A stretch of DNA of 64,000 nucleotides from Eulemur rufifrons (lineage: Eukaryota > Chordata > Mammalia > Primates > Lemuridae). The notes beneath the pieces are model-generated. The model was not told where the DNA came from, made no database searches, and was given only the letters and a program-made list of their open reading frames with translations. This document shows, piece by piece, positions 1 through 11,939 of this stretch (position 1 is the first letter of the stretch; each line of letters opens with the position of its first letter). The stretch spans positions 12,068,501 through 12,132,500 of the forward strand of contig NC_090995.1 of NCBI RefSeq assembly GCF_041146395.1, read 5' to 3'. Position numbers and translations under genes: made by a program.

Positions 1-654
1 AGTAGTCAAGGGACATGGTTGTGGAGTATCAACAGCATGTGCAGACATCAGGAGATAAGAGAACATGTGAATAGTAATCATACTGGAGACACTGTTTTCA
101 AATAACAAACGCCTCTAAAGTCTACATTTGTTGCCTCTGCCCAATCTCGGTTGTACTTAGGAAGGTAAATAGGAAAGAACTGTTGAAAACAAAAGCAGAC
201 ATTTCCTACATTCCCCAGGTATTATTTTGACAGTTTGCTTTTTTCTGACATTCATAGACTGAAATAATTAAATCATGTGGTCTTTGAACTCATCCCCAGA
301 TTTTGTAAGAGGCATTAATACAGATAGAATTATAGCATGACTTTTTAATGTTTAGGCTAATTCTCATCTGCTACTATAATGTATATTTCTGATTAAGTGT
401 ATTTGATTTTTACTGCTACCTTGAAGTTTGTCTTATACTTACATAATATTAATAACATTTGAAGCACTGATGTTATGCTGGGATATAAGATGATTTTTAG
501 TTTTCCATATGGAGCAACAACATATTTGAAGGCCAGTCATACAAATACATTGAATTGGTACGTTGTGATACCTAGTGTCAAGTATTACATCTTTAACTCT
601 CACTTTTTTTTTAACCAGTCCAGGTCTGAGCTCTGGATTTATATGTTGAACTGC
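1..654. other. no recognised feature
   Basis: AT-rich sequence without a recognised gene or repeat. A 99-codon open frame begins at 475 but runs into the L2-derived sequence that follows, and it resembles no protein I know. Confidence 0.5.
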
Positions 655-1192
655 TGTTGCACAGCCATGTCAACCCCACCATGTCCAAAACTTCCAATCT
701 TTCCTCCCAAATGTATTGACTCCTCCCGTCTTCTTAGTGCGAGTAAATGCCGTGAGCACCTGTCCTGTCACTAGGTGAAACCCGGCAGTCATCATCCACT
801 CCTCCGCCTTCCCTAGGTTCTGCATCCAATTGAGCATCAGGTCCAATCGCTTTTATCTTCTAAATATTTCTCCTTTTCATCCCCTTCTCCCCCAAAGCCT
901 ATTTTTGGGCCTGTATTTCTCTGTTGACGTGTTGCAGTGGTCTTTGAAATGCTCTCCTTAACTTCAGTCTTACCCCTCTTCATAGAGTCCCCTCATGCCC
1001 TTTCCAAATGAATTCTCTTTTCTTTCTGTTTTAATTTTGAAAAATATAAAATTATAGTCTTTCTAATATTTTTTCTGCTTAAAATCTTTAAATAGATATT
1101 AAGTCATTATCCAAGAGCCCCTAAAGCATGGGGTTCTAGTCTGTGCCGAGCTCTGTGTGACCTGGCTTCAGCTTCTCCAGGCTCATCTCTGA
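655..1192 (+). mobile_element. L2 LINE, 3' region, first part
   Basis: Old L2-type LINE sequence in sense orientation. Recognisable L2 wording includes tgtccaaaact near 685, cggcagtcatcatccactcc at 784-803, and the catccaat...ctaaatatttctcc stretch at 825-873. It stops at about 1192, where an inverted L2 begins, and appears to resume near 1800. Identity is from consensus recognition; divergence is high. Confidence 0.6.
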
Positions 1193-1790
1193 CAGCCATT
1201 CATTCATTCATTTTAAAAAAAATACTGGAGTGTGTGCTGTCTGCTATGCACAGTGCTGGGTGATAGCACTTGATATATATCAGGGAGCTTCAATTCTAGT
1301 CGGGGGGCGGGGGGGATAGATAACTATTGCTATCGTCAGCTATGCTGACAATAACCGTCAGTTATTGTAGTATATAATGTACTATATACTATATTTTATT
1401 ATTATACTGTTATGATATATGTCAGTTACACCATACCACCAGAGTGGTATAAGTGCTATGGAAAAACATAAGGCCGGGTAGGGGAGTACTGGCGTGTTGA
1501 GGTGTGGGTGGGTTTGCCATTTATAGAGGGCTGTATGAGAAGCCTCTCTGTTAGGGTGACATTTGAGCAGAGATTTGAAGCAATCGAGGGAGTGAGAATT
1601 GTAGAACTGAGAGAAGAGCGGGTGCCGGGGCTCTGAAGCAGGAGGGTGCTGGACATGTTCAGAGAACAGTAGGGGGTTGGCCGGAGGGAGGCGAGAGATG
1701 AGGTCAGGGTGGTAGAGGCGCCAGCAGTCCGTGTCGGCCGGCGTAAGGACTTTGACTCTTGAGTTCAGTGACTTTGAGCCGAAATTGCCT
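1193..1790 (-). mobile_element. L2 LINE, 3' end, inverted, nested in another L2
   Basis: The left edge is a short attc repeat (1198-1213), the complement of the L2 tail. It is followed by the antisense L2 3' UTR: ctgctatgcacagtgctggg, then gtgacatttgagcagagatt at 1556-1575, then a gatgaggtcagggtggtag block near 1697. It divides the plus-strand L2 that flanks it on both sides, so it inserted later than that copy. Confidence 0.62.
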
Positions 1791-1799
1791 TCTGCGTGG

Positions 1800-2215
1800 C
1801 AGAGATGCCTTCCTGTCTCCTACTTGAAGTTTCTGAGGCATGCCACCCTCTCCTGCCCTGAGCCTCTCCTTCTACCTGGGATAAATAGTGCTCGGTTGTC
1901 CTCCTTCGGTGTTCCCTTAGCCCTGTTGGTTGTGCCCCTGTTATAACACTTAATAGCTGGTTTGTTTATGTAAACCCTGTGCAGGTAGGGACTAGATTTT
2001 TTTTTTTTTAACTTCCGAGTTCCTATGTTATTAATGTTTGATGCATTATGGAATTGCTGAAAATAGGATTAATCATTGAAAACTGGGTAGGAGATACCAA
2101 CATTGCATAGTGACTCCTAGCACATAAGCATAGACGCTGTTTTGCTTAGTATTCAGTGTCTGGGGCAGTGAGTTGTGCAGGGTAGATGCTCAGTAAATAC
2201 TTGGTGAACCACTGA
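1800..2215 (+). mobile_element. L2 LINE, 3' region, second part
   Basis: This continues the sense L2 interrupted at 1192. It has the cttcctgtctcctacttgaag block, a ttataacacttaatag block (compare L2 catagcacttatcac) and an L2-like 3' end at about 2178-2210 (gtagatgctcagtaaatact). A run of T at 1999-2010 interrupts it. Edges are approximate. Confidence 0.5.
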
Positions 2216-3185
2216 ACGCACATCCCTGTGCTGGCCTCTGTGCTCTCTTTCCCCTCTGCTTCCCTGAAACCCCCGGGTGAGCTTTCCCAAAATCCCTTAG
2301 CGTGTTTCCTGACAGCCTTATCCTTCCACTAATCTCACGTTCAAGAAACGCCAAATACTTAAGAAATTCATGCATTTACCATAAATGAATGCAATAATAA
2401 AGAAATACAGTAGCAAAGAAACGTAGAAATAATTCATCTCCAAGCTAAAAGATAGAGTTCATTGCAGAATTGGTTCACTCACACTTCTGTTTTCCTTTCT
2501 TTGGTTGGAATTTTTTTTGAGTTTCATTTATTACTGGGCCCCCAAATCTTTGATAAGCCCATCACTGATAGGTTTAGAATATCACTTCTGTAAACTACCC
2601 ACACACAAGTCCTTCAGACTGTGAAAAGTCTAGCATCGGAAATAAAGTCGATGGATATTTCTTAGTGTGTTTTATTTGGTTGAGCAAGGAATTAGTAGTT
2701 GGTTCATTCCCCTGACTGCACTGCTGCAGGATTTGGGATTTTTGAGTCTAGAAGCATCAGGCCCCAGCACAGACCTTTCAGCTCTCAGACATCTGGGCGT
2801 CATCCTGGGCATAGAACAGTTATCATTCACACTGGGTCCCCCTGTTTTTACGTCTTGGGCTTCTGTGTCCTGTCTGACCCTCCAGTCCCTGCATGTCTCT
2901 GAGCCTACAGGAGAAGGACATCGCGACACCCTCAGTACAGTATCTGCAGGAGGGGATGCAAGGCCTGAGGCAGTATGTTTAAAGTCATGTGTCTTACTGA
3001 TCTGTCATTTCCCCTCATATTTAACCAAAAATCAGTGTGTCCGATAAATTGTGTATAATCATAAATATGGCGTTATTGATCTTACATAGCGTTGTGTTTC
3101 ATAGTGAGAAGTCTAGTTATGATATGCCCTGCAGTTTTTTTTAGTACATGAAATATTTGTATGTCTTAGCCCACCGAATGTGGGT
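2216..3185. other. no recognised gene; chance open frame
   Basis: A 126-codon frame at 2667-3047 (+) is the longest open stretch here. It overlaps an 85-codon frame on the other strand and has no motif, signal peptide or family resemblance that I recognise. I treat it as chance. Confidence 0.5.
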
Positions 3186-3198
3186 ACTATATATATTT

Positions 3199-3524
3199 AT
3201 TTATTTATGCATTTGTTTATTTTTATTTTTAATTAATTTATTTTTGAGACAGAGTCTTGCTCTGTTGCCCTAGCTAGAGTGCAGCGTTGTTGTCATAGCT
3301 CACTACCACCTCACCACCTGGGCTCAAGCCATCCTTCTGCCTCAGCCTCCCAGGTAGCTGGGACCACAGGTGTGCACTGCCACGCCCGGCTAAATTTTCT
3401 ATTTTTTGTAGAGATGAGGTCTTGCTCTTTCTTAGGCTTGTCTTGAACTCCTGACCTCAGTCTGTCCTCCTGCCTGGGCCTCACAGAGTGCTAGGATTAT
3501 AGGTGTAAGCCATTGCGCCTGGCC
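3199..3524 (-). mobile_element. Alu SINE (strepsirrhine type)
   Basis: Complete Alu dimer in reverse orientation: a T/TTTA-rich tail on the left, tgagacagagtcttgctctg at 3246-3265, and an end in ...gcctggcc at 3524. The right arm reads ...gtcttgctctttcttaggc..., the strepsirrhine form. A 13-bp target-site duplication flanks it, actatatatattt at 3186-3198 and actatacatattt at 3525-3537, with one mismatch. Confidence 0.93.
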
Positions 3525-3537
3525 ACTATACATATTT

Positions 3538-4254
3538 TGGCCAACTAAATTTAATTTTCATGTAAGCGCTGAGATTTTTGGTGTTGGTTTGGGGTTTTGT
3601 TGTTTTAATGTTTATGCACGAGTAGGACTTTGGTTTTATTTCTCTAATAGGGTGATCTTAGTATTAAATTTGCATATTATTTTCTCTAGTCAAGGAAAAT
3701 TATTAACTAATTTTAGGTTTAAGTTTTTTTTTTTAGAACTTCGATCGCCTGCTTCTATTTGTGTTATTAGCATATCTGTGTATAGTATGTGATTTAGCAT
3801 AATAGTAATGCATTTAGTTATTTTAATATATCATTGTTTTGTGATGTTCCACAAAAAAACACCATGGTGATCAGATAGTGTCATAGAGGAGCAAGCTCCA
3901 GACTTGTAGGTGTCCTGACACAGCCCTTTCTGTCATCTTGCTGAGCCAACAGCATGTACTTCTAAGCCTTAAGAAAATTGAATCCCTACTTAGTAAAGAG
4001 GACTGACATAGGAGGTACTATAATTATGTATTTTGGTGAGGTTGCAAACGTAGAAACTTTAAATTACCAACATACATGTGAATCCAAAGTGGATTTAAAG
4101 TATTGTATTTTGGAGTTTAGAGGAGTACTGAATGAGTAAGGATTTTTTAAAAAATAGTGTAATTACAGTTGTTTGATTCTTTGTGTATGGCCTAACCTCT
4201 TAAAGGATTCATTATTACTAGGTATGAAAGATCAGTGCCGATTTATAATGGCAC
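3538..4254. other. no recognised feature
   Basis: AT-rich unique-looking sequence. Short open frames only, none resembling a known protein. Confidence 0.5.
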
Positions 4255-4480
4255 TTCACAGGCGCACCAGTGAAAAGATTCTTGTTCTTCTCTGCCACCA
4301 GTGAGCTGTGTTCTTCTGGGCAGGTCACCCAGCCTGTCTGGCCTCTGGTTCTTCATCTGTTGGTGCTCCTTTCCCCTCCACATCCTTGAGCTGATAGTGA
4401 TATCTGGGTTCTAACGCGAATTCTTTTAGCTCTCCTCAGTTTCTTAAACCCTTGGAACCAATGTTGTGAGTGGAGATCAT
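4255..4480 (+). repeat. MIR SINE
   Basis: Core-SINE wording in sense orientation: ctgccaccagtgagctgtgt, then gggcaggtcacccagcctgt, then ggttcttcatctgt. This matches the MIR order of 'tgccacttactagctgtgtgacc' followed by 'ctcagtttcctcatctgt'. Edges are approximate. Confidence 0.6.
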
Positions 4481-5004
4481 GTGACAGGGTGATTTTTGAC
4501 ATGTTGTAATAGGTGTGTGGTCAACACTTGATGAATCGGCTGCATTTTTAATACCAGACGCGGCTTCCTCTTCCTGTGTAATATTTCCTCCTAACTTGTT
4601 TCCCTCTGTTCCCCAGCCAGTATGGACTTAAAGAAGGTCCATTTATTTAATATCTGCCTAAGGAAAATAGAATTCTGATACATAGCCGTTATTTGGTTTG
4701 TTAAAAAATTATGCCAAAATTATTTTGTATTATCTGCTCTTTTCTTCAGGGGGGACAGTTAATTTGTATGTCTGCAGATTAACTTGTTTTATTGCCTTGC
4801 TCTGAGTAAAACATCCACACACACAAATTTCACTTTGTAAATTGCATAATTTAGGAGGTGATTAATTATTGTTCATGGGCGTCAACACTTTAAAAAAAGA
4901 ATTCCCACAGATTTTCTGAAAATATTCAAATTACTTAGTACATTTTAAATATTTGAGTTTAGAAAAAAACAATTAATTTACCATTTTTAATTTCCCTAAC
5001 ACTT

Positions 5005-5165
5005 ATTAAAACCTTATTTATTTTTTAATTTTTAGTTTGACATAATTATAAACACAGGAAGTTGCAAAAATAGTACAGAGTTCCATGTACCCTTCACCCG
5101 TCTTTCCCCAGTGGTAACATTTTATATAATTATAGCACAATAACTGATTAAATTTATTACTGAAA
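5005..5165 (-). mobile_element. L1 fragment (old L1M type)
   Basis: The ttagtttgacataattataa ... gttccatgtacccttcaccc ... ccccagtggtaacatttt wording is the antisense of the 3' untranslated part of old L1 elements. Short and diverged. Confidence 0.5.
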
Positions 5166-6735
5166 GCATAGTGATCTTATTTTGAAAAATGTTAAATACA
5201 AGAATACTGATATTTTTGCCCTCTTTAGAGGGTTAAGATATTGATGTTTACAAATTCAGATCCTGTGCCTCACTTCCATGGGCAGCAGACCCGAGATGTG
5301 TTTCTTCCTTGCATTTTCTATAAAAAGGGTGACAGGTAGCTAGGCAAATGGCTGATTATTTTCTACTGGGTAATTCAGTCATAGCCCTGGACATAGTCAT
5401 GTCAAAATTTTAATTACATAGCATTCTTCTTAATTCCTCTTTGCTGGACTTCTTTATTTAATCACTACTACATTTGCTTACTGGGAAATTTCTTAACATG
5501 TAACAAATAAAGAAATACTGAACAGTTAGCCAAGGAATATTCATTAAGTATTTGCTATCACTTCACTGAATACAGAGGAGATTTTGGAAAAGTAAAGGGG
5601 TATTTGTAATGTAGCAAACAACTATAGAATGTTACTACATATTGTATAATGTATTTCAGCAAATTTTATTCTCTCTCTAAACACATAACATAGGCATATA
5701 ATTGGCCTTCAGTAAACATTTATTCAGTGCATAAGTATACATAGATAATAAGCATATTGTTAGAAAATTATGTAAGTCTTAAGAAAATAAATGTTTACTG
5801 TCAGTCTCAGGAATTCTAAGACTGTTCACTATTGAGTTGATAGAATGATAGAATATGTTTTATTGTGTTTTTCTGTTCAGCCTAGAAATCGTAGGTAAGT
5901 TTACTGGGTCTCTGTCTTACTCTGAAGTCCAAGTTCTTTCCCCATGGTATGGCTCATTAAAACATAGTATAATGTGATTTAGATGATAAATGCCGTAAAT
6001 AAACAAGTATGAAATAAAAAGCCTGTATCATTATTTTTAGAATAATCATTTTGTATTGCTTGCCTAATAATTTTAGTTAGCTTGATTTATTGGTGTAACG
6101 AGTAGTGACTAAATTAGATCAGGTGTAAGGGATTAAACTTGCTGCCTGGGAAACAAGTTATTTCTCAAAATGATGATACGATGTAAATAGACTTTCAAGT
6201 GATGCTATAATATGTGATAATAATTTCATAAGTTTTTTGCTAAATATTTACTAAATTTTTTATTGTGCTATGCTGGGTATTATGGGTGCTATACTATGGG
6301 TAGTTCTGCCCTTAATGACTTTATGCTACAGTGGAGATAAGGTAGATAATATAAATAAGTATATAGTATGTGATTAGTCTGGTAGGTACAGAAGTTCTAT
6401 GGACATTTAATGAGTAGAAAGATTACTTTTGGTGAAACTGATTTGGATAACTCTTAAGATGGTATTTGATCTGAATATCAAGGGGATTGATTGAATTCTT
6501 TGAGAATTGTGAAATTTACTTACATCAGTAGTATAGAAAATTATAAATTGGTTTGATTTCATTGTCAGTAAATCAGAAGGCTTTTCTCTGTGGGGAGAAA
6601 GCCCAGATTTAGTATTTAAGCAATGAAGAAAGGATTGGGAATAAAGCAAAGTACTTAGAAGACAACTTTCACTTCATTTTGCAGGTAGGTCATCATAAAA
6701 ATTATTTCAATGTGACTTCCCTAGCGTATATTCTT
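5166..6735. other. no recognised feature
   Basis: About 1.6 kb of AT-rich sequence without a convincing gene, repeat or RNA. Any old repeats here are too diverged for me to name. Confidence 0.45.
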
Positions 6736-6739
6736 TTTT

Positions 6740-7490
6740 AAAAAATTTTATTGTGCATATTTAAGATATACACATGCTATTTTATGAGATACATACATGT
6801 ATATAGTAAAATGGTTACTACGATGAGAAAAATTAACATATCCGTCATCTCACATAGTTACCCATTTTTCCCACCTGTGACAAGAGCAGCTATAACCTAC
6901 TCATTTAGCGAAAATCCTGACTACAATGCACTATTACTAAGTACAGTCCTCGTGTTGTACATTAGATCTTTAGACTTGTTCATCCTCTATATCTGCTACA
7001 TCTCCCCATTTTCTCCCCTGGACCGTAACCCTGGTAACCACTGTTTTATTCTCTATCACTGTGCATATCTGACCTTTTTTCCTTTTCCCTAGATACAAAT
7101 GAGATCATGCAATATTTGTCTTTCTGTGCCTGGCTTATTTCACTTTATCATAATGTCCTCCAGGTCCATCCATGTTGTGGCAAATGTCAGGATCTCCTCT
7201 TTTTTTTAAGGTTGAATAATATTCTATTCTATGTATGTACCACAGTTTCTTTATTCATTCATTTGTGGAGGGGCGCCGAGGTTGTTTCCATATCCTGGCC
7301 GTTGTGAATAGTGCTGCAGTGAACATAGGGGTGCAGAGATCTTCACAGGGTGGTGACATCCTTTCCTGTAGGTACATACCCAGAAGAGGGATTGCAGGGT
7401 CATCTGGTAGTTCTATTTTTAATTTCTTCAGGACCTCCCATACTGTTTTCCATAACGGCTGCACCAGTCTCCTATGTATGCTTCTTAAAG
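6740..7490 (-). mobile_element. L1 LINE, ORF2 C-terminus and 3' UTR fragment
   Basis: Truncated L1 retrotransposon on the minus strand. A 69-codon frame at 7255-7464 (-) reads as the C-terminal part of L1 ORF2p (endonuclease and reverse transcriptase protein), with the family hallmarks QPLWKTVW near its start, then PAIPLLGMY and [13 protein letters not shown]. The flank at 6740-7250 is the antisense of the 3' UTR and end of ORF2, including ctccaggtccatccatgttg. The endonuclease and reverse transcriptase domains are missing, so this is a dead 5'-truncated copy. Confidence 0.9.
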
Positions 7491-8361
7491 ATAATTTGAT
7501 CTGTTGGATTAATGACAGATGTGTTTTATGTATTTTAATTTATTTGCTAAATCCAGAAACAAGTTATGAGTTATTTCTTTGGTCAATGAAAATTGATTTC
7601 TTGCTGTTTTATTATTTTTGACGTTCCAGTGTTTAAGTTATTTCTATTACCTCTGAGTGAAATAGAATTGGAAAAGTTTTCTTGGTATTGTGGAGTTCAG
7701 TATTACTGAGAGGTAGCTATCAGAGGCAGGCTGAAAGAGTAAGCTGAAGTAAGAAGAGAAAGGAAGATTTGGGTGAATGGCAACATGAAAGGAAGAAAGA
7801 GGAAAAAAAAAAGAGGGAGAGAAATTAAGAGTTTTATGTAAAAAGGGGGTTGTTCTGCCTCAGGTCATTCAGCATATCAGCTGCCGCATTGGCCCTTGTC
7901 AACCCTGAAGCATTTCTAAAAGCTGATTCCTTTATCAAACCTATAAAGATCAGAAAAATCTTGCTGGTTTGCTTTAGTTATGCAATAAATATTAATGAAA
8001 AATGGTGTCATAACATTCATTTACATTCTCTACCTCCTTTTCCACGGGGACCTAGATTTACATCTGAGTCACCCGAGTAAATAAGTTCAGTGCTTCCCAG
8101 CTTGTCTTAGGTTGTGTAACCATCACGTGGATCCCCGTAGATGTTTACACTTTCAGGAGCATGTGCGGGAGCCTATCAAGACATGGCAGCTACCGAAAAT
8201 GGATCAAGGCCACGACAACCGCTGACATGTATTCGTGTGGTTGGGGCAGGGGAGGGAAAAAATTGACTGTGTTGCCATTCTGAGATGACACCAGTGATGT
8301 CTGTTCATGGCTTGGGGAATACTATTGTATCATCCTTAGCTCATTATTTTTTCTCTATGGA
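7491..8361. other. no recognised gene; A/G-rich patch
   Basis: A purine-rich patch spans 7740-7845 with a short A run at 7803-7812. The rest has no recognised feature. The stretch at 8090-8361 could be the 3' flank of the decayed coding remnant beside it. Confidence 0.4.
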
Positions 8362-8735
8362 TTTTCATGCGCTTTTAATTTTCTCTACCTCGACTGGTAC
8401 TTTCATCAAAAATGAGTCACTTTTTGACGGCTGCTTGGCAATGTTGAAAGGTCTTTGAAAGGATTCTCGTATTCTAGCCTTTCTTCTTCCTGCTCTGCTT
8501 GTTGACACCCACTTTAGCACATAGTTTAATAGTTGCTTTGCATATCTTGATGTCATCTGACAAACCATCATTCCAGTCCAGTGAAGATCTTGTTTAGCAA
8601 GCACTATTTTAATGGAAGAAGATTGGCTGCATTCCAGCATCTAATTGTTACTTTGGTGGTGTTATTTAATGTCAAGCATGGCTTATAGATACTAATCACA
8701 TCTATGTGTGCTTTCTTGAGTTTTGTTAAAGTTGA
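8362..8735 (-). pseudogene. decayed coding remnant, protein not identified
   Basis: A 91-codon frame at 8365-8640 is open, but the other minus-strand frames read more like a real protein in consecutive blocks. About 8600-8730 contains TTKVTIRCWNAANLL, then NDGLSDDIKICKATIKLCAK in a second frame near 8510-8565, then EEERLEYENPFKDLSTLPSS in a third near 8430-8490, followed by a frameshift and a stop. This pattern suggests a once-coding sequence broken by several indels, most simply an old retrocopy or a relic transposon ORF. No introns, poly(A) tail or target-site duplication could be seen. I do not recognise the parent, and translation blocks picked across frames can mislead. Confidence 0.35.
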
Positions 8736-9495
8736 GAAGTGGTTTTACATAGTATGTTAGGTATGTTGATGTCAAGATGTATGTATTTTTTTTTTTGTCT
8801 CATCTTCTAAGTAGCAGAAGTAGGTCCTGTGCACAGGCTTTGAGTTAGACTTCTGTATTCCATCATCTGTTATCATTAAGAGATCAATAAAAACGTCATA
8901 TTTTCCCAAAAAATTTTTTTAAGGATGGCAAAGTGACTAGATTAGTAAAGAGTGCTCTGGCTTAATGGAGTTGTGGTTAAAACTAAATTTAATTATTATT
9001 TTCCCATCAGATAATCTGTTTTCTTCATGAGAGTTCAACTCACTATAGCTTTTGTTGCAAAGAAAACATGTCTGTGAGTAGCAATTTAGAAGATAAATAT
9101 ATTGGCCAGTAACTCACTCCCAGATACCTGAAATATAGAGATGTTCTACCAAAATAAATAAGTAGTCAAATGAATTTTTAAAAGATAAATATTAAATGTT
9201 TTAGATTGAGGAAAGGATTATAGAAATACAAAGTTAAAATAGAGGAAAATAATTGCCTAGTAAAAGGGTAAGAGTAAAGGAAATTAATCCATGATATGAA
9301 ATGTATTTTGCATTGTGTTTATTGATCAATAGAGAGTTGGTTTTGGGAAAAGAGATGTTTTCAGAACTTAATTACACGTGGGCTTCTTAGAGTAAGGTCC
9401 TCCCTCCTCAGCATTCCACAGTGATTGTATGGCAGTATAAGCAGAGTACGTTTGACACTCTTACTAGCAGTCTGAATCCTTGATTTGTTTTTTCA
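8736..9495. other. no recognised feature
   Basis: AT-rich unique-looking sequence. A T run at 8788-8798 is the only low-complexity element. Confidence 0.45.
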
Positions 9496-9499
9496 TTCA

Positions 9500-9640
9500 G
9501 CATGTGTTTATTGAGTGTCTACTTTGTGTACTGAAAATACTAAGATGCTGTTCTTTCAAATAGTTTGTATACTATTAATAGTTTAGCTTGTGAACACATA
9601 ATTATTAAATAATGTGGTAACAGTATCTGTTTTGAGATTT
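9500..9640 (-). mobile_element. L2 LINE 3' end fragment
   Basis: The cattcagcatgtgtttattg and agtgtctactttgtgtactg wording is the complement of the L2 3' terminus. Short and diverged. Confidence 0.5.
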
Positions 9641-11935
9641 CATTTGTTTCCCCCTCTAGCCACAGTATTTGGAGTTCTTTACTATCCATTGCACTTGTTC
9701 TTACTGCAGCTCTTTTGGCTTATGGGGCAAATCCATACACTTTTGTCCTTGCATCTTGGGCTTCTTTGTAGTTTTTCCTTATACTGATGATGATCCCATT
9801 TGTGGCTTCATCTTTAGTTAGGAAGAGAGGTTGTAGAGAAAGCCAGTAGAAGGAACAACTTTAATGAGGTTGCAGGATTAATAACAAAACTAGATTTTGG
9901 AGAAAGTGACAAGAATCTCATTTTTTGGTCACTACATGGAATTAGAAGTCTAACAAGTTTCATAAAGAAGAATTTAGCATTGATCAAAGAGGCACTGATT
10001 CATATATATACTGTTTTATTGCTTCTAGCGTATCTGATCTGTTTTTGTATCAAGATATTGCTATTAGAACTCTTGGGAATCAGATGGTCATTTCAATGTG
10101 CTACAGTAGAATATATTTACAAAATGTAATGTCATCTTTTTCTCTATTTTTAAAAATTACAATCTGGTGATTGAAAAATAAAGTTTGCATGTCAGTGTCC
10201 AGAAATTTTTCACATATTATGTTAGTGTTTTAATTGTACTATATTGCAAAGTTTCCAGCTCATACCATCTAGAAAGGAAAGTGTTTTTTTTAATCTATTA
10301 GCTTTATTTCCAAATTCTCTTAGTTTGCCTACCTTTGCCTTATCTCCGGATTTGATAGAGGTTTGTTGTATCTCTGATATGAGAGAGCATGGCTCAGTTT
10401 TACAGTAGGGCAGAGGTTTCTATCGTACAGGACAGACTAGAATGAGTTCATCCTCAAGGAATAGTGCTGTGTGTTAGAGCTAGTCTAGCTTAAACTACAG
10501 GTGCTGAGGAAAAGTTCTCTTTGGTAGGGCATGCCAAGGGTAGAACAGCCAGAGAACAATCTAGTCAGCCTATCGTTAGTGGGAATTCAAGGTGGAAAAG
10601 CACATGGAATCTGGGATAGGATGGTGTTTGTGTATAAGTACCCAGATGAATGAGAACATACATGCATACATGTATGAGTGGCCACCTGAGAATTCTGTCT
10701 GTAGGTACTGGGCTTTAAGGTTAATGGCCTGATACCAGTCTTTGGGGTTGGGACTGGTAATTGAAAGTAGGCATCCCAGTCCTAGGAAGAGACAAGACAG
10801 GGATCAGACTAGGCACCTCCAAAAGTGTCAAAACAGAAGCTTGGTTATGATAATTGTGCTGTAAACTGGCTAGGAGAGCAGAAGGGGTAGGAGGAGAGCA
10901 GGATGGGTACCAGAAAAAGCTAGAAACCCGCATCATCTAATCTGAAGTATAAAGGCTGGGTATAAAGTTAATGATGACTTGATCAGAATCCAAGATTTGG
11001 ACTGAAACGGCTTAAGCGTCTGTCACAAGTCCACATTGGTGATCCAGGTTTTAGGCTCAGGAGAAGCAAGAAACAGGCTGGGCTTGATGTTCTTTTATAT
11101 ACTCTTAAGTATCTTAAAGGAAAAAGAAATTTCAACTGTTAATCAGTAATCATTCATTCTGCTTGGTCTGCTTTATTGGCACTGGTGTGGCATCACGAGA
11201 TGCAGAGAACTGCTGAGGCTTCATAGTGACGTCTTGACGGGGAACTGCTGCTCAAATGAACAGGCTTGAACGCTGGAGTAAATATGCTTTCTTGCAAAAT
11301 AGGAGGATATGAAAAAGCATGTTAGGCATTAGGGTTCTAATGTCACAATTTGGAAGGCAAAATTCTACTCTTAGGAGTTTAGTTTCTGAGTGGGGTAAGA
11401 GAAGGCAAGGAAAATGCATGATTATGATAATTTGACCTTAAAATGAGAACCTCCACACCTTTCATTTACTTCCTAGAAGTCATAGTAGCATTTTTTTGGT
11501 TGTAGTCAGCTGACACTTTTAACTAGTTGAAGGAGGGGAAAAGGAATTTCTCGGACCCGTGCTGGGAATTGAATGATGAGTTGAGCGAGTGAGGCTTGAA
11601 CAGAAGAAACCGGAGTTGCTGTGAGGGTCTCATCAGCAGGAGTTTCTACACCTTCTTTCCAGACTCCTGCCAGTAAGGTGACTTCTTTTTAAAGGTTTAG
11701 TCTCTCTGTCTTACCTTTTCAATTTCTATATTCTAGCAAGAAAGGATTAGATTAGCCCTGTTCAGATTAGGAGTCTGTGTGTACAAGAGCCAAGAGATGC
11801 AGAGTTGGGATGTACGGTCATAGCCCTGGGAGTCTACCTCTGTGTGCTGTGGGACCATTCCCAAAGAAGGGGCCAGCGAAAGGCTGGTGGTCCTCCTAGA
11901 AGGTGTTGAAAACATCTCACTCGTGGGTGGCTTAA
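9641..11935. other. no recognised feature, 2.3 kb
   Basis: Unique-looking sequence. The 10380-11100 part is less AT-rich and may be an old unassigned repeat. No open frame longer than about 70 codons resembles a known protein. Confidence 0.4.
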
Positions 11936-11939
11936 TCCT

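Noticed and set aside
2667..3047. 126-codon plus-strand frame
   Set aside because: No recognised domain, overlapped by an open frame on the other strand, and no supporting splice or promoter context.
7235..7621. 128-codon plus-strand frame
   Set aside because: Antisense shadow of the L1 ORF2 C-terminal fragment.
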